Numbered from the stretch's first letter, positions 8,340-17,016 are shown. The stretch is DNA of 45,238 bases from Hydrogenophilales bacterium CG_4_10_14_3_um_filter_63_21 (GCA_002784045.1 PFJX01000152.1:1-45238); one strand, 5' to 3'. The notes: generated by a model from the letters alone, not told the origin. Made by a program: numbers and translations.

Positions 8340-10541
8340 TCAGACATCCACCGGGTCGACATCCAATATCCACTTCACACCCCGCGCCGGCAGCCTCGCC
8401 ACGGCTTCCAGCCAGACCCCAAGAAAAGCTTGCAGGCGGCCGCGAGCGCCGGATTGCAGCAGCAATTGCAGGCGGTGGCGGCCGGCAATACGCAGCATCA
8501 AGGCGGGAACCGGGTCGAAGATTTCCACGCCCCGCGCCACGCCTTGGCCGATTTCCAGGCCGATTTCACGCGCCGCCAGCAAAAACCCCAGCGCGGCTTC
8601 TTCCGTGTTCGCCTCGGCGCGCAACACCGCTTGCGCGACGAAGGGTGGGAAGTCGGCAGCGCGGCGTTCGCGCAGGGCGGCGGCGGCGAAACCCGGGTAA
8701 TCGTGGCGCGCCACCGCCTGATACAGCGGATGGCCGGGGTAACGGGTCTGGATCAGGACCATGCCCGGGTGCTCGGCGCGGCCGGCGCGCCCCGCCACCT
8801 GCATGAGCTGGGCGAACAGGCGCTCGCTGGCGCGGAAGTCCGGCGACACCAGGGCCTGGTCGGCGCCGATCACGCCGACCAGGGTGAGATGGGGGAAGTC
8901 GTGGCCTTTGGCGACGATCTGGGTGCCCACCAGGATGTCCACCTCGCGCGCCGCCACCCGCTCGCGCATCGCGGAAAAAGCCCCCTTGCGCGCGGCGCTG
9001 TCGCGGTCGATACGCAAAATGCGGGCTTCGGGAAAGCGTTCCGCCAAGGTTTCTTCCACCCGCTGCGTGCCTTGGCCGGAAGGGCGCAAATCGACGCCGC
9101 CGCATTCTGGGCAGGCTTCCGGCGGGCGCGTGTTCAGCCCGCAGTGGTGGCACACCAGGCGATAACCCGCCGAGTTGTTGCCATGCGCGCGGTGCAGCAC
9201 CAGATGCGCGGAACAGCGTGGGCAGGGGAAGACATGGCCGCAGCCGTTGCACAGCAGGGTGGGGGCGTAGCCGCGCCGGTTGATGAACACCAGGCTCTGT
9301 TCACCGCGTTGCAGGGTGGCTTCCAGGGCGGCCAGCAGGGCACGGCTGAGGCCTTGTTTGGGATGATCGGCGCGGCTGTCGATCAGGCGCACGGTCGGCA
9401 GGCTGGCCTGGGCATGGGCGCGGGTGGCCAGGCTGAGCAGTTGGTAACGCCCGGCGCGCGCGTTGTTCCAGGTTTCCAGGGCGGGGGTGGCGGAACCCAG
9501 CACGATCGGCACGCCGGCTTGGCGAGCGCGCCATACCGCCACGTCACGCGCGGAATAGCGCATACCCTCCATCTGCTTGTAAGAGGTGTCGTGTTCCTCA
9601 TCCACCACGATCAAACCCAGGCGCGGCAGGGGGGTGAACACCGCCAGGCGAGTGCCCAGGATGATGTCGGCGCGCCCCGCCAAGGCCTCCAGCCAGCCGG
9701 CGCGCCGCTCGCCACTGCTCAAGCCGCTGTGCAGGCCGACCAGGTGCCGTCCCGGGAAGCGCTGCTTGAAGCGCTCGCTGAGTTGCGGCGTGAGGTGAAT
9801 TTCTGGCACCAGAATCAGGGCCTGGCGGCCGCGCGCCAGGGACTCGGCGACCAGGCGCAGATACACCTCGGTCTTGCCGCTGCCGGTAACCCCATAGAGC
9901 AGCCAGGGGGAAAAACCCGTGCCAGCCGCGCGGATGGCATTCAGCGCCGCTTCCTGGTCCGCAGTGGGCGGGGGAAAAACCCTCTCTTTCGCGGGCGGCG
10001 GCGGGAGGGTGGCGGCTTCCAGCCAGCCGCGTTTTTGCCAGCCACGCAGCAACGTCTTTTCCCTATCGCCGAGATCGGCGCGCGCCACCGGGTTAGCTAA
10101 AAAACGAGTGGCAAGCGCGAATTGCGCGGGCTTGCGGGCATTGATTTTGGCCACTTCGGCACGCCCCGTTGCGCTTAGCACATAGGCCACCGGCCGGGCT
10201 GCCGACGCTGCCTGGCGGCCACCGTGGCGCAGGGCGGGCGGCAACAGACTGGCCAGGACCGCACCCAGGGGGTGGTGGTAGTAGCCCGCGGCGAAGCGCG
10301 CCAGGGCCAGCAATTCGGCCGGCAGTGGCGGCGTATCGCGGTCGATGTGCAGGAGGGTTTTCAGGGCGGCGGGCGCCACCTCGCTGTGCGCCGCCAGTTC
10401 CACCAGCACCCCCACCAGGGTGCGTGGCCCAAACAGCACTTCGACCCGGCGGCCGATGTCGGCCGCCTCCGCTTCCGGCGCCCGGTAGTCAAACAGGCGG
10501 TCGAGCGGGATGTCGAGGGCGACGCGGGCGATAGGACTCAT
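8340..10541 (-). CDS. priA: Primosomal protein N' (replication restart helicase PriA)
   Basis: This 733-residue superfamily 2 helicase reloads the replisome at stalled forks. The N-terminal 3'-DNA-binding domain (about residues 1-105) is followed by the Walker A motif LYGVTGSGKTEV, the DEEH box (VVDEEHDTSYKQ) and the cysteine-rich insert with four CxxC pairs (CNGCG, CPRC, CHHCG, CPECGG), which binds two zinc ions. Helicase motifs V and VI follow (VGTQIVAKGHDFP, QVAGRAGRA). Length and order are normal. The ATG at 10541 gives the family start (SPIARVALDIPLDRLFDY). Upstream is the AT-rich interval with DnaA-box-like sequences. Confidence 0.96.
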   Translation of the reverse strand: MSPIARVALDIPLDRLFDYRAPEAEAADIGRRVEVLFGPRTLVGVLVELAAHSEVAPAALKTLLHIDRDTPPLPAELLALARFAAGYYHHPLGAVLASLLPPALRHGGRQAASAARPVAYVLSATGRAEVAKINARKPAQFALATRFLANPVARADLGDREKTLLRGWQKRGWLEAATLPPPPAKERVFPPPTADQEAALNAIRAAGTGFSPWLLYGVTGSGKTEVYLRLVAESLARGRQALILVPEIHLTPQLSERFKQRFPGRHLVGLHSGLSSGERRAGWLEALAGRADIILGTRLAVFTPLPRLGLIVVDEEHDTSYKQMEGMRYSARDVAVWRARQAGVPIVLGSATPALETWNNARAGRYQLLSLATRAHAQASLPTVRLIDSRADHPKQGLSRALLAALEATLQRGEQSLVFINRRGYAPTLLCNGCGHVFPCPRCSAHLVLHRAHGNNSAGYRLVCHHCGLNTRPPEACPECGGVDLRPSGQGTQRVEETLAERFPEARILRIDRDSAARKGAFSAMRERVAAREVDILVGTQIVAKGHDFPHLTLVGVIGADQALVSPDFRASERLFAQLMQVAGRAGRAEHPGMVLIQTRYPGHPLYQAVARHDYPGFAAAALRERRAADFPPFVAQAVLRAEANTEEAALGFLLAAREIGLEIGQGVARGVEIFDPVPALMLRIAGRHRLQLLLQSGARGRLQAFLGVWLEAVARLPARGVKWILDVDPVDV

Positions 10542-10786
10542 TGCAGACCAGGAGACTTAACGTGAAATAACCGCCATGCCGTAGGAACGGACCGTTTGAT
10601 GAAGCCCCTAACCTTCGGTATCCGCGATGCGCGCGGCAGCCCGCAAAGGTGAAGCGCGTGGTCTTGGCGAGCGCAAGAGTCGGTAATCGAAACAGGAAAA
10701 TATTTCATGTTGCAAAGCCGCATTCCCGAAGCTCAATTAACGCTCAAAGTTAATGTGGTTTGTTAGAAAAAAGGGCGAAGCCGGCG

Positions 10787-10803
10787 CCCCTCAAAGGGGT
10801 TTT
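10787..10803. terminator. Weak hairpin followed by T run
   Basis: CCCC-TCAAA-GGGG followed by TTTT could act as a small plus-strand terminator, but the stem is only four pairs and no plus-strand gene precedes it. Confidence 0.2.
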
Positions 10804-10807
10804 AAAG

Positions 10808-10842
10808 TTGTCCACCGAACCTGTGGATAACCCTGTGGGCAA
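10808..10842. promoter_or_regulatory. Cluster of three DnaA-box-like nonamers
   Basis: TTGTCCACC (10808-10816), TGTGGATAA (10822-10830) and TGTGGGCAA (10834-10842) lie in 35 bp. The middle one is a perfect DnaA box (TTATCCACA on the minus strand); the first differs at the last base and the third at two positions. Confidence 0.55.
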
Positions 10843-10907
10843 GCTGTCATGAAAAGGTAAAAACGCTTGTAGCACGCCAGCTTAGGCCATCGGCTCAATT
10901 TTTACGC

Positions 10908-10946
10908 ATAAAATAAAACCTTTAATATCAATAGGTTATATTTTAT
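10908..10946. repeat. AT-rich inverted repeat
   Basis: Arms at 10908-10921 and 10933-10946 (ATAAAATAAAACCT and AGGTTATATTTTAT) pair at 13 of 14 positions around an 11-nt loop. The composition suits an easily melted element or a dimeric-protein operator. Confidence 0.5.
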
Positions 10947-10996
10947 GTGAAAAGGTGTCAGGAACGGGTTCGGCCAGCAAAGTCAAGCACAATAAA

Positions 10997-11005
10997 TGTG
11001 CATAA
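10997..11005. promoter_or_regulatory. Fourth DnaA-box-like site
   Basis: TGTGCATAA is the complement of TTATGCACA, which fits the relaxed DnaA consensus TTWTNCACA. It lies 8 bp beyond the dacB stop codon. Confidence 0.45.
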
Positions 11006-11012
11006 GTTATTG

Positions 11013-12509
11013 CTAATTTGCTGCTTTTCCGATGCTTTTGGGTGCCTCTGACGAGGCCTCGCCCCGGTGGTCGTCCAGGGTGTCAGTGGCCCACTCCACC
11101 AGCGCGTCCTGCGCGGGCCCGCCGGCTTCGGCATTAGCGTGGTTGATCAGGAATACGACCACGCGGCGATGCCCGTCCGGGGTACGCGCATAGCCGGCCA
11201 GGTTGCGCACGCCATTGAGGCTACCGCTTTTCAGCCAGGCCTGGCCCTGGGCCGCGGAGCCGTTGAGGCGGTGCTTTTGCGTGCCTTCCAACCCTACCGC
11301 CGGCAGCGAGGCGGCGAACTCGAACCAGGCGGGCTGCCGGGTCGCCCAGCGCAGCAAGCGGGCCAGGGAGGCCGCCGAAATACGCTCGATGCGGGAGAGG
11401 CCGGCTCCGTTCTCCAGCACCAGCTTGCCGCATTCCAGATCGTGTTCCGCCAGCCAGGCGCGTAGCGCGCGCACCCCCTTGTCCCAGGTGGCGGGGGCAC
11501 CATAGCGAGCGGCACCGAGATTGAGCAGCAACATCTTGGTCATGACGTTATTGCTGAACTTGTTGGTATCGCGGACCAGTTGCGCCACCGGCGGGGAGTC
11601 GAATTCCAGCAGGAGGCGCGCCGTCGGCGGCACGGAGTTGCGCACCTCGCCGGCCATCACGCCAGCGCTGAGATTGCCACTGAGTTTGCCACCCAACTCG
11701 CCCCATATCTGCTTGAACCACGCCGCCGTGGTGGCCTCCGGCGGCAGCAGGTTGAGGGCGATGGCCTGGTCGCCGCAGGACAGGGGATAACGGCCATTGA
11801 CGGTCAGTTTTCCCGGCTCCAGCAGCATCTGTTCGCGCAAGGCCTGGCAGGCACCGTCGCCGGGCACCAGTTGGTTGCTGAGCGAGGGGGCTTCCAGCGG
11901 CGGATCAAAACGCGCGCTGACCGTTGTGCCGTCGCTGGCCAGCATTAAAGACACAGTATTGAAGTTGGCCAGAAGGGCTGCGGGTGGCGCGTTGTAGGGG
12001 CGCAGCGGAGCCTGGTCGAAGGCGGCGGGGTCGATCGGGCCAAGCCGGTAAAAACTGCCGTCGAGCACCACCTCGCCACGGATCTCGCGCACCCCGCGCG
12101 CACGGATTTCCCGCAACAGCAGCCAGAAGCGTTCGGGGGTCAGCGCCGGGTCGCCGCCGCCTTGCAGGATCAGGCGGCCGTCGAGGATGCCGTCCTTGAG
12201 CGTACCGTCCAGCAGCACGCGAGTCTTGAAGGTGTGGGCGGGACCAAAACTGTCGAGTACGGCCAGGGTGGTGACCAGTTTCATTACCGAAGCGGGATTC
12301 AGGGAACGCGCGCCACCATGCAAAAGAAGGGGCTCGGCGGCGTCGAGGTCATGCACCACGGCGGCAACATGGGTGTCGGGAATGCCAGCCTGGGCCAGCG
12401 CCTGGGCGACCGGAGGCGGCAGGTCGGCGTGGGCGCTGGCTGCCGAGAAAAAGAATACGACGGCAACCAGGCATTCCTGTAGCGCCGGCATCCTTGCCGG
12501 CATCTTCAT
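11013..12509 (-). CDS. dacB: D-alanyl-D-alanine carboxypeptidase/endopeptidase (PBP4 family)
   Basis: This periplasmic class C penicillin-binding protein trims and cleaves peptidoglycan cross-links. The three active-site motifs are visible: SxxK (SVMK in NPASVMKLV), SxN (SNN in KFSNNVMTK) and a KSG in place of KTG (WLKSGSLNG). A signal peptide (ECLVAVVFFFSAASAHA, cut before DLPP) starts the protein. The start is uncertain because the 5' end lies inside a palindromic repeat. The ATG at 12509 gives a basic n-region ([11 protein letters not shown]) suitable for export and 498 residues; the ATG at 12491 gives 492 residues but a poorly charged signal. Neither has a good ribosome-binding site. It is followed by the AT-rich interval. 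Confidence 0.88.
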   Translation of the reverse strand: MKMPARMPALQECLVAVVFFFSAASAHADLPPPVAQALAQAGIPDTHVAAVVHDLDAAEPLLLHGGARSLNPASVMKLVTTLAVLDSFGPAHTFKTRVLLDGTLKDGILDGRLILQGGGDPALTPERFWLLLREIRARGVREIRGEVVLDGSFYRLGPIDPAAFDQAPLRPYNAPPAALLANFNTVSLMLASDGTTVSARFDPPLEAPSLSNQLVPGDGACQALREQMLLEPGKLTVNGRYPLSCGDQAIALNLLPPEATTAAWFKQIWGELGGKLSGNLSAGVMAGEVRNSVPPTARLLLEFDSPPVAQLVRDTNKFSNNVMTKMLLLNLGAARYGAPATWDKGVRALRAWLAEHDLECGKLVLENGAGLSRIERISAASLARLLRWATRQPAWFEFAASLPAVGLEGTQKHRLNGSAAQGQAWLKSGSLNGVRNLAGYARTPDGHRRVVVFLINHANAEAGGPAQDALVEWATDTLDDHRGEASSEAPKSIGKAAN

Positions 12510-12620
12510 CGGCAACGATGCCGGTGCTACCCCGGGGACAAGGTGCCAGGCTGCCAGGGAGGCTTGGCCTATGCGGTGCCGGCTTGCAACCGGCTTGCCG
12601 GCAAGGATGCCGGCGCTACA
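12478..12620. repeat. TGTAGCGCCGGC-family palindromic repeat cluster
   Basis: Three related half-units are visible. One begins TGTAGCGCCGGCATCC at 12478; its near-complement ends GATGCCGGTGCTAC at about 12530; a third ends GGATGCCGGCGCTACA at 12620 and is the exact complement of the first. An additional CCGGCTTGCAACCGG hairpin lies between them. The cluster fills the space between wbpP and dacB and runs into the dacB start. It resembles paired REP/BIME elements. Confidence 0.75.
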
Positions 12621-13647
12621 GGGCAAGATCGCTGACGTACCAGTCCATCGCTTCCACCAGGCCTTGCTTGATGCGATGGCTGGGTTGGTAGCCGAGCAGG
12701 GTTTTCGCCTTGGTGATGTCGGCCAGCGAATGGCGCACATCACCGGCGCGGAAATCGCGATAGCTGGGCTTGCAGTCTTTCAGATGCGGGAAGCGCGGCT
12801 CCAGGGTGGAGCGGATGGCCTCGAACAGGTCATTCAGGGTGGTGCGGTCGCCCACCGCGACGTTGTAGACCTGGTTGGCGGCATCCGGATGCAAGGCGGT
12901 GGCGGCCAGCAGGTTGGCCTGCACGGTGTTGGCGATGTAGCAGAAATCGCGGCTGGTCTCGCCATCGCCGTTGATATAGACCGGCTCGTTATGAATCATC
13001 GCCGCCGTCCACTTCGGCACCACGGCGGCATAGGCGCCCGCCGGGTCCTGGCGGGCGCCGAAGATGTTGAAGTATCTGAGGCCGATGCTCTTGAAACCGT
13101 AGACACGGGCGAATACGTCGGCGTACTGCTCATTGACCAGCTTGGTCACGGCATAGGGTGACAGCGGCTTGCCGATCACGGCTTCCACCTTGGGCAGACC
13201 GGGATGGTCGCCGTAGGTGGAACTGGACGCCGCGTAGACGAAGCGTTTCACCTGAGCATCGCGCGCCGCCACCAGCATGTTGAGGAAGCCATCGATGTTG
13301 GCGCCATGGGTGGTGAGGGGGTCTTCCAGGGAGCGCGGCACCGAGCCGAGGGCGGCCTGATGCAGCACGTAATCGACCCCGGCACAGGCGGCGCGGCAGT
13401 CGTCCAGCTTGCGGATGTCGCCCTCGATGAACTTGAAGCGCGACCATTGTTCCGGAGTGACGGCATCCTGTATCTGCTTGAGGTTGTGGTGATGGCCGGT
13501 GGCGAAGTTGTCCAGGCCGACCACTTTCTGCTCCAGTTTGAGCAGGGCTTCCAGCAGGTTGCAGCCGATGAAGCCGGCCACCCCGGTGATCAGCCAGGAT
13601 TTCGGGGCGGTGGGGAGGTGTGAGCGGAGTTGTTCATAAGCGGTCAT
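12616..13647 (-). CDS. wbpP: UDP-N-acetylglucosamine/UDP-GlcNAcA C4-epimerase, WbpP type
   Basis: This 343-residue extended short-chain dehydrogenase interconverts UDP-GlcNAc(A) and UDP-GalNAc(A). It closely resembles Pseudomonas WbpP and Salmonella TviC: the N-terminal strand [11 protein letters not shown] is the NAD-binding loop, followed by [15 protein letters not shown], the [13 protein letters not shown] loop and the catalytic Y165-x3-K169 (YAVTK). The [13 protein letters not shown] segment is also WbpP-like. Its ATG overlaps the hepT stop (ATGA), so it is translationally coupled. With wbpO, transcribed first in the same set, it would convert UDP-GlcNAc to UDP-GalNAcA for capsule or exopolysaccharide. 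Confidence 0.92.
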   Translation of the reverse strand: MTAYEQLRSHLPTAPKSWLITGVAGFIGCNLLEALLKLEQKVVGLDNFATGHHHNLKQIQDAVTPEQWSRFKFIEGDIRKLDDCRAACAGVDYVLHQAALGSVPRSLEDPLTTHGANIDGFLNMLVAARDAQVKRFVYAASSSTYGDHPGLPKVEAVIGKPLSPYAVTKLVNEQYADVFARVYGFKSIGLRYFNIFGARQDPAGAYAAVVPKWTAAMIHNEPVYINGDGETSRDFCYIANTVQANLLAATALHPDAANQVYNVAVGDRTTLNDLFEAIRSTLEPRFPHLKDCKPSYRDFRAGDVRHSLADITKAKTLLGYQPSHRIKQGLVEAMDWYVSDLAL

Positions 13648-14060
13648 AACGGTTCCAGATTCAGGACGCAGGCGGCGAAATCACGAAAATCATCGAGATG
13701 CCGCCGACATATGCTGTGCACGATATGCCAGTCGATGGCGTTGTAACTGTGGATCGCGATATTGCGGAATCCGACCGCCTTTCTCATGCGGGCGGCCAGT
13801 TCCGGATTGATGAGTCCCGCGTTGGCGAGCGCATCGAAAGCCTGCCCCATGGTGTCCGGCGCGGGGATTTCACGACTGGCGATCAGGTGGGCAGCCACGT
13901 CGACACTGAGTTGCACGGCGCGGGTGAGGTTCAACGCAATGATGTCCTGGGCATCGACATCGCGTTCCAGCGTTTCCGCATCGGCCGGGCACTTGCCACT
14001 GACCCTGGCAAGGCAGCGACGCAGAGATTCCAGTTTCTGCTCGATCACCTGCCGATCCAT
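13644..14060 (-). CDS. hepT: HepT-like ribonuclease toxin (HEPN, DUF86)
   Basis: This 138-residue all-alpha protein has the HEPN active-site motif R-x4-H-x-Y at R99, H104 and Y106 (RNIAIHSY), the signature of HepT-family RNase toxins. The family is normally held inactive by a partner MntA nucleotidyltransferase, which AMPylates the motif tyrosine. The partner gene lies immediately upstream and overlaps by 16 nt. The hepT stop overlaps the wbpP ATG by four bases. The pair therefore sits inside what looks like one transcription unit with sugar-nucleotide genes. Motif and partner make the assignment firm; activity is inferred. Confidence 0.87.
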   Translation of the reverse strand: MDRQVIEQKLESLRRCLARVSGKCPADAETLERDVDAQDIIALNLTRAVQLSVDVAAHLIASREIPAPDTMGQAFDALANAGLINPELAARMRKAVGFRNIAIHSYNAIDWHIVHSICRRHLDDFRDFAACVLNLEPL

Positions 14061-14434
14061 GCCTGCCTCCGTTCGGCCAGTATCCGGTTGCGATAGGGCG
14101 CGAAATCCGCGTTGTCGAAGAGATGCCGGCGCAAAAGTTGCGCGTGGCGCTCGTCACTGCCCAGCACGCGCCGCCCATGCGCGAGGATCTGCCCAAGCAG
14201 GGGTTCGCCGACGCGCGCCAGGTCGATCAGGTCGACCGGCCGGCCGATGTGCAAGGCGAGATCGGCGATCAAGGCCATCCGAGCTTCGCTGGTCAGGGGA
14301 GTGGAGGCGGCGACCGCTAGATCGAGATCGCTGTCGAGCCGGGCCGTGCCCGCCGCCAGAGAGCCGAACAGAACGGCCAGGGCGATATCCGGATGGCGCG
14401 CCAGCACCTCGGTAATCAACCCTGTCGTGCTCAT
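14045..14434 (-). CDS. mntA: MntA-type nucleotidyltransferase antitoxin
   Basis: This 129-residue minimal nucleotidyltransferase has the exact GS-x10-D-x-D motif (G24, S25, D36, D38) that defines MntA antitoxins. Family members transfer AMP to the tyrosine of the cognate HepT. The ATG at 14434 lies 5 bp after the wbpO stop codon; a GTG at 14452 inside wbpO is an alternative start. Neither has a strong ribosome-binding site, so translation is probably coupled to wbpO. The gene overlaps hepT by 16 nt, the classic antitoxin-then-toxin arrangement. Confidence 0.86.
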   Translation of the reverse strand: MSTTGLITEVLARHPDIALAVLFGSLAAGTARLDSDLDLAVAASTPLTSEARMALIADLALHIGRPVDLIDLARVGEPLLGQILAHGRRVLGSDERHAQLLRRHLFDNADFAPYRNRILAERRQAWIGR

Positions 14435-14439
14435 GGAGG

Positions 14440-15723
14440 TTACAAGCGCCACAGCTTGAACCCGGCTGCCTTCACCGCCGCCGGGTCATAAGCCGACTTC
14501 ACATCGGTGAACACGCCGCCCTTCTTCAATTTGGCGGTCACATCGGCCAGGCTCATGGCCAGGTATTCCTTATGCGAGACGGCGGCGACGAGGGCGTCGG
14601 CGTTGTTTGGCAGCTTGTCCCAGGGGGTGAGGCTGATGCCGTATTCGTGTTCGGCTTCCGGCGCTTCGGCGATGGGGTCATGCACTGACACGTCGCAACC
14701 GAATGATTGCAGTTCCTTGACCAGATCGGCGACCTTGGAGTTGCGCAGGTCGGGGCAGTTTTCCTTGAAGGTGAGGCCGAGAACGAGGACCTTGGCACCC
14801 TTCACGGCGCCGCCGTTGTGGATCATGGCTTTCACGGTTTGCTGCGCCACATACGCCGCCATGCCGTCGTTGATCTGGCGGCCGGCGAGGATGACCTGAG
14901 GGTGGTAACCCAACATCGCGGCCTTGTGGGTGAGGTAGTAGGGGTCGACACCGATGCAGTGGCCACCGACCAGGCCGGGCCGGAACGGCAGGAAGTTCCA
15001 CTTGGTGCCGGCGGCTTGCAGGACTTCCAGCGTATCGATGCCGAGGCGGTCGAAGATCAGGGCAAGTTCGTTCATCAGGGCGATGTTGAGGTCGCGCTGG
15101 GTGTTTTCGATGACCTTGGCGGCTTCGGCGACCTTGATGCTGCTGGCGCGGTGCACGCCGGCGGAAATGACCGCCGCGTACAACTCGGCGACGGCATCAA
15201 GCGTGGGGCCGTCGTCGCCAGAGACGACTTTCAATATCCGGGTGATGGTGCGTTCTTTGTCGCCGGGATTGACCCGTTCGGGGGAGTAGCCGACATGGAA
15301 ATCTTTTTTCCATTTCAGGCCGGAATGCTTTTCCAGCAGGGGAATGCAGACTTCTTCGGTGGCGCCGGGGTAGACGGTGGATTCATAAACTACCGTGGCG
15401 CCTTTCTTCATGTACTTGCCGACGGTAGTGGAAGAACTGACCAGCGGAGAGAAATCGGGGATATGGGCTTCGTCTACCGGGGTCGGCACGGCGACGATGA
15501 TGAAATCGGCGCGGCCGATCGTGGTGGGGTCGTTGCTGACGGTGAGCCGAGTCGCCGCCTTCAGGTTTTCCGTGGTGACCTCGCCGGTGGGGTCACAGTA
15601 GTTCTTGTAATGGGCAATCTTGGCTTCCGAAAGGTCGAAACCGATGGTTTCGAATTTCTTGCCGAATTCAACCGCAAGGGGCAGGCCTACGTAGCCCAGA
15701 CCGACTACCGCAACGACACTCAT
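14440..15723 (-). CDS. wbpO: UDP-N-acetyl-D-glucosamine 6-dehydrogenase (WbpO/TviB type)
   Basis: This 427-residue nucleotide-sugar dehydrogenase oxidises UDP-GlcNAc (or UDP-GalNAc) to the uronic acid with two NAD. It shows the N-terminal Rossmann loop VVGLGYVGLP, the active-site cysteine C256 in GGHCIGVDPYY, and the C-terminal domain segment LGLTFKENCPDLRNSK. The ATG at 15723 follows a clear AAGGAG ribosome-binding site. Co-transcription with wbpP supports the amino-sugar substrate rather than UDP-glucose. The first gene of a tightly spaced minus-strand set, it is divergent from the protease gene with only 78 bp between starts, which must hold both promoters. Confidence 0.92.
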   Translation of the reverse strand: MSVVAVVGLGYVGLPLAVEFGKKFETIGFDLSEAKIAHYKNYCDPTGEVTTENLKAATRLTVSNDPTTIGRADFIIVAVPTPVDEAHIPDFSPLVSSSTTVGKYMKKGATVVYESTVYPGATEEVCIPLLEKHSGLKWKKDFHVGYSPERVNPGDKERTITRILKVVSGDDGPTLDAVAELYAAVISAGVHRASSIKVAEAAKVIENTQRDLNIALMNELALIFDRLGIDTLEVLQAAGTKWNFLPFRPGLVGGHCIGVDPYYLTHKAAMLGYHPQVILAGRQINDGMAAYVAQQTVKAMIHNGGAVKGAKVLVLGLTFKENCPDLRNSKVADLVKELQSFGCDVSVHDPIAEAPEAEHEYGISLTPWDKLPNNADALVAAVSHKEYLAMSLADVTAKLKKGGVFTDVKSAYDPAAVKAAGFKLWRL

Positions 15724-15801
15724 GACGACTCCTTGGAAAATAAACCCGTGCATTCTAATGGCGATTGTGCGTGGCATCATGCCGACATGGAGGGTCTCCC
15801 A

Positions 15802-16572
15802 ATGTTTCATCTGAATGTTCCAAGTTTGGCCGCGGCCATCGGTATTTTTCTCGCTGCCGTTGCCCAGGCTGATATCGTCGACCTGCTGCCGCGGATCAAG
15901 CCCGCCGTGGTGGGCGTGGGCAGCCAGCATCCCTTGCGCAGCCCGCGCACCCGTATGAGCGGCACCGGTTTCGTGGTGGCGGATGGGCGCCATGTGATCA
16001 CCAATGCGCATGTGCCGCCCACCCTGCTGGAAACGGAAAAAGGCGAAACCCTGGCAGTGCTGCTGCGCGGAGCCAATGGGGTGGAGGTGCGCCGCGCCGA
16101 AAAAGTGATGAGCGATCCGGATCACGATCTGTTGCTGCTCAAGATCGATGGCGAGCCGCTGCCCGCGCTGAAGCTGGGCCATTCCGACCAGGCGCGTGAA
16201 GGCCAGCAGTTCTATTTCACCGGTTATCCCATCGGCGCCGTGCTGGGCCTGTATCCGGCCACCCATCATGCCGGCCTGGCCGCCGTGGTGCCCATCTACA
16301 GCCCGGTTGCTTCGGTGAAAAAACTCACGCCCCGGCTGATCCGCCAGGCGGACAAGCAGTTCATGATTTTTCAGCTCGACGCCACCGCTTACCCCGGCAA
16401 CAGCGGCAGCCCCATGTATGACGCGGAAACCGGGGAAGTCATGGCGGTGGTCAACTCGGTGTTCATCAAGGGCAGCAAGGAAAGCGCGCTCAAGGATCCT
16501 AGCGGCATCAGCTACGCGATCCCGGTGAACTACGTGCGCGAGTTGCTGGAACGTGTGGGGCTGCGGCCTTGA
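15802..16572 (+). CDS. Exported trypsin-like serine protease
   Basis: This 256-residue S1-type protease has a signal peptide (about residues 1-23, cut near AQA-D) and a complete triad: H70 (ITNAHV), D109 (DPDHDLL) and S201 (YPGNSGSP). It resembles the protease domain of DegP/HtrA but ends after that domain, with no PDZ. The start at 15802 is preferred over the in-frame ATG at 15787 because a GGAGGG ribosome-binding site lies between them. Its stop codon overlaps the TTG start of the next gene. The substrate is unknown; being periplasmic, it could act in envelope quality control. Confidence 0.85.
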   Translation: MFHLNVPSLAAAIGIFLAAVAQADIVDLLPRIKPAVVGVGSQHPLRSPRTRMSGTGFVVADGRHVITNAHVPPTLLETEKGETLAVLLRGANGVEVRRAEKVMSDPDHDLLLLKIDGEPLPALKLGHSDQAREGQQFYFTGYPIGAVLGLYPATHHAGLAAVVPIYSPVASVKKLTPRLIRQADKQFMIFQLDATAYPGNSGSPMYDAETGEVMAVVNSVFIKGSKESALKDPSGISYAIPVNYVRELLERVGLRP

Positions 16573-16985
16573 GCCTGTTTCCCCTGCCTCTGCTGATCGA
16601 AACGCGCGCGTCGGCAACGGCCAAAGGGCTGCGGCTTGCGCTGCACCTTGCCGCCCTGGCCGCCTTGTTCCTCGCGTTGCTACCGACGCCGGCCCGCCTG
16701 GCGGGGATCGCGCTGCTGGGGGCCAGTCTCTGGGCAACCTGGAAGCAGCCTGTGGCCGTGCGCCTGCGCGCCAAAGCCGATGGACAACTGGAAGTCTGGC
16801 GTGATTCCGCCTGGAAACCGCTGGACTTGCGGCCCGACAGCGTGGCACTGGCATGGCTCATCGTGCTGCGCTGGCGTGAAGGGCGGAAAAACCGCAGCCT
16901 GGCACTGCCGCCCGATGCGTTGTCTGGCGAGGATCACCGGCGCCTGCGTATGTGGCTGCGCTGGAAGGCAACCCCGCTCCAGTAG
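16569..16985 (+). CDS. YgfX-like inner-membrane protein
   Basis: This 138-residue protein has a hydrophobic hairpin (about residues 22-57, LALHLAALAALFLALL and RLAGIALLGASL) followed by a soluble region ending PPDALSGEDHRRLRMWLRWK. That ending and the overall plan resemble the YgfX/CptA family (DUF1434). In enterobacteria YgfX pairs with SdhE, but no sdhE is visible here, so I give no gene name. The start is a TTG that overlaps the protease stop (TTGA), implying translational coupling; no better start is available. Function here is uncertain. Confidence 0.6.
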   Translation: MSLFPLPLLIETRASATAKGLRLALHLAALAALFLALLPTPARLAGIALLGASLWATWKQPVAVRLRAKADGQLEVWRDSAWKPLDLRPDSVALAWLIVLRWREGRKNRSLALPPDALSGEDHRRLRMWLRWKATPLQ

Positions 16986-17016
16986 AATCCGCGCATCCTG
17001 AAACTGGGAGTGCCCC

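Larger units (their letters stand above)
10542..11012. other. AT-rich gene-free interval between priA and dacB
   Basis: No convincing gene is present. The right half (about 10730-11012) is much richer in A and T than its surroundings. It contains four DnaA-box-like nonamers, a short CCCC-TCAAA-GGGG hairpin followed by TTTT (10787-10803), and an AT-rich inverted repeat. Small frames here have no recognisable product. The interval lies upstream of priA and downstream of dacB, so it also holds the priA promoter. Confidence 0.6.

Noticed and set aside
8430-10100. Plus-strand frame of over 500 codons across priA
   Set aside because: Antisense to priA, whose helicase and zinc motifs are unambiguous.
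10542-11012. Firm call of the chromosomal replication origin
   Set aside because: DnaA boxes are suggestive, but dnaA, dnaN and gyrB are absent and skew cannot be computed here.
14707-15801. N-terminal extension of the protease frame
   Set aside because: This part is antisense to wbpO; the protease has its own signal peptide and ribosome-binding site at 15802.
15724-16854. N-terminal extension of the wbpO frame
   Set aside because: It is antisense to the protease; the AAGGAG site and Rossmann start fix the wbpO start at 15723.
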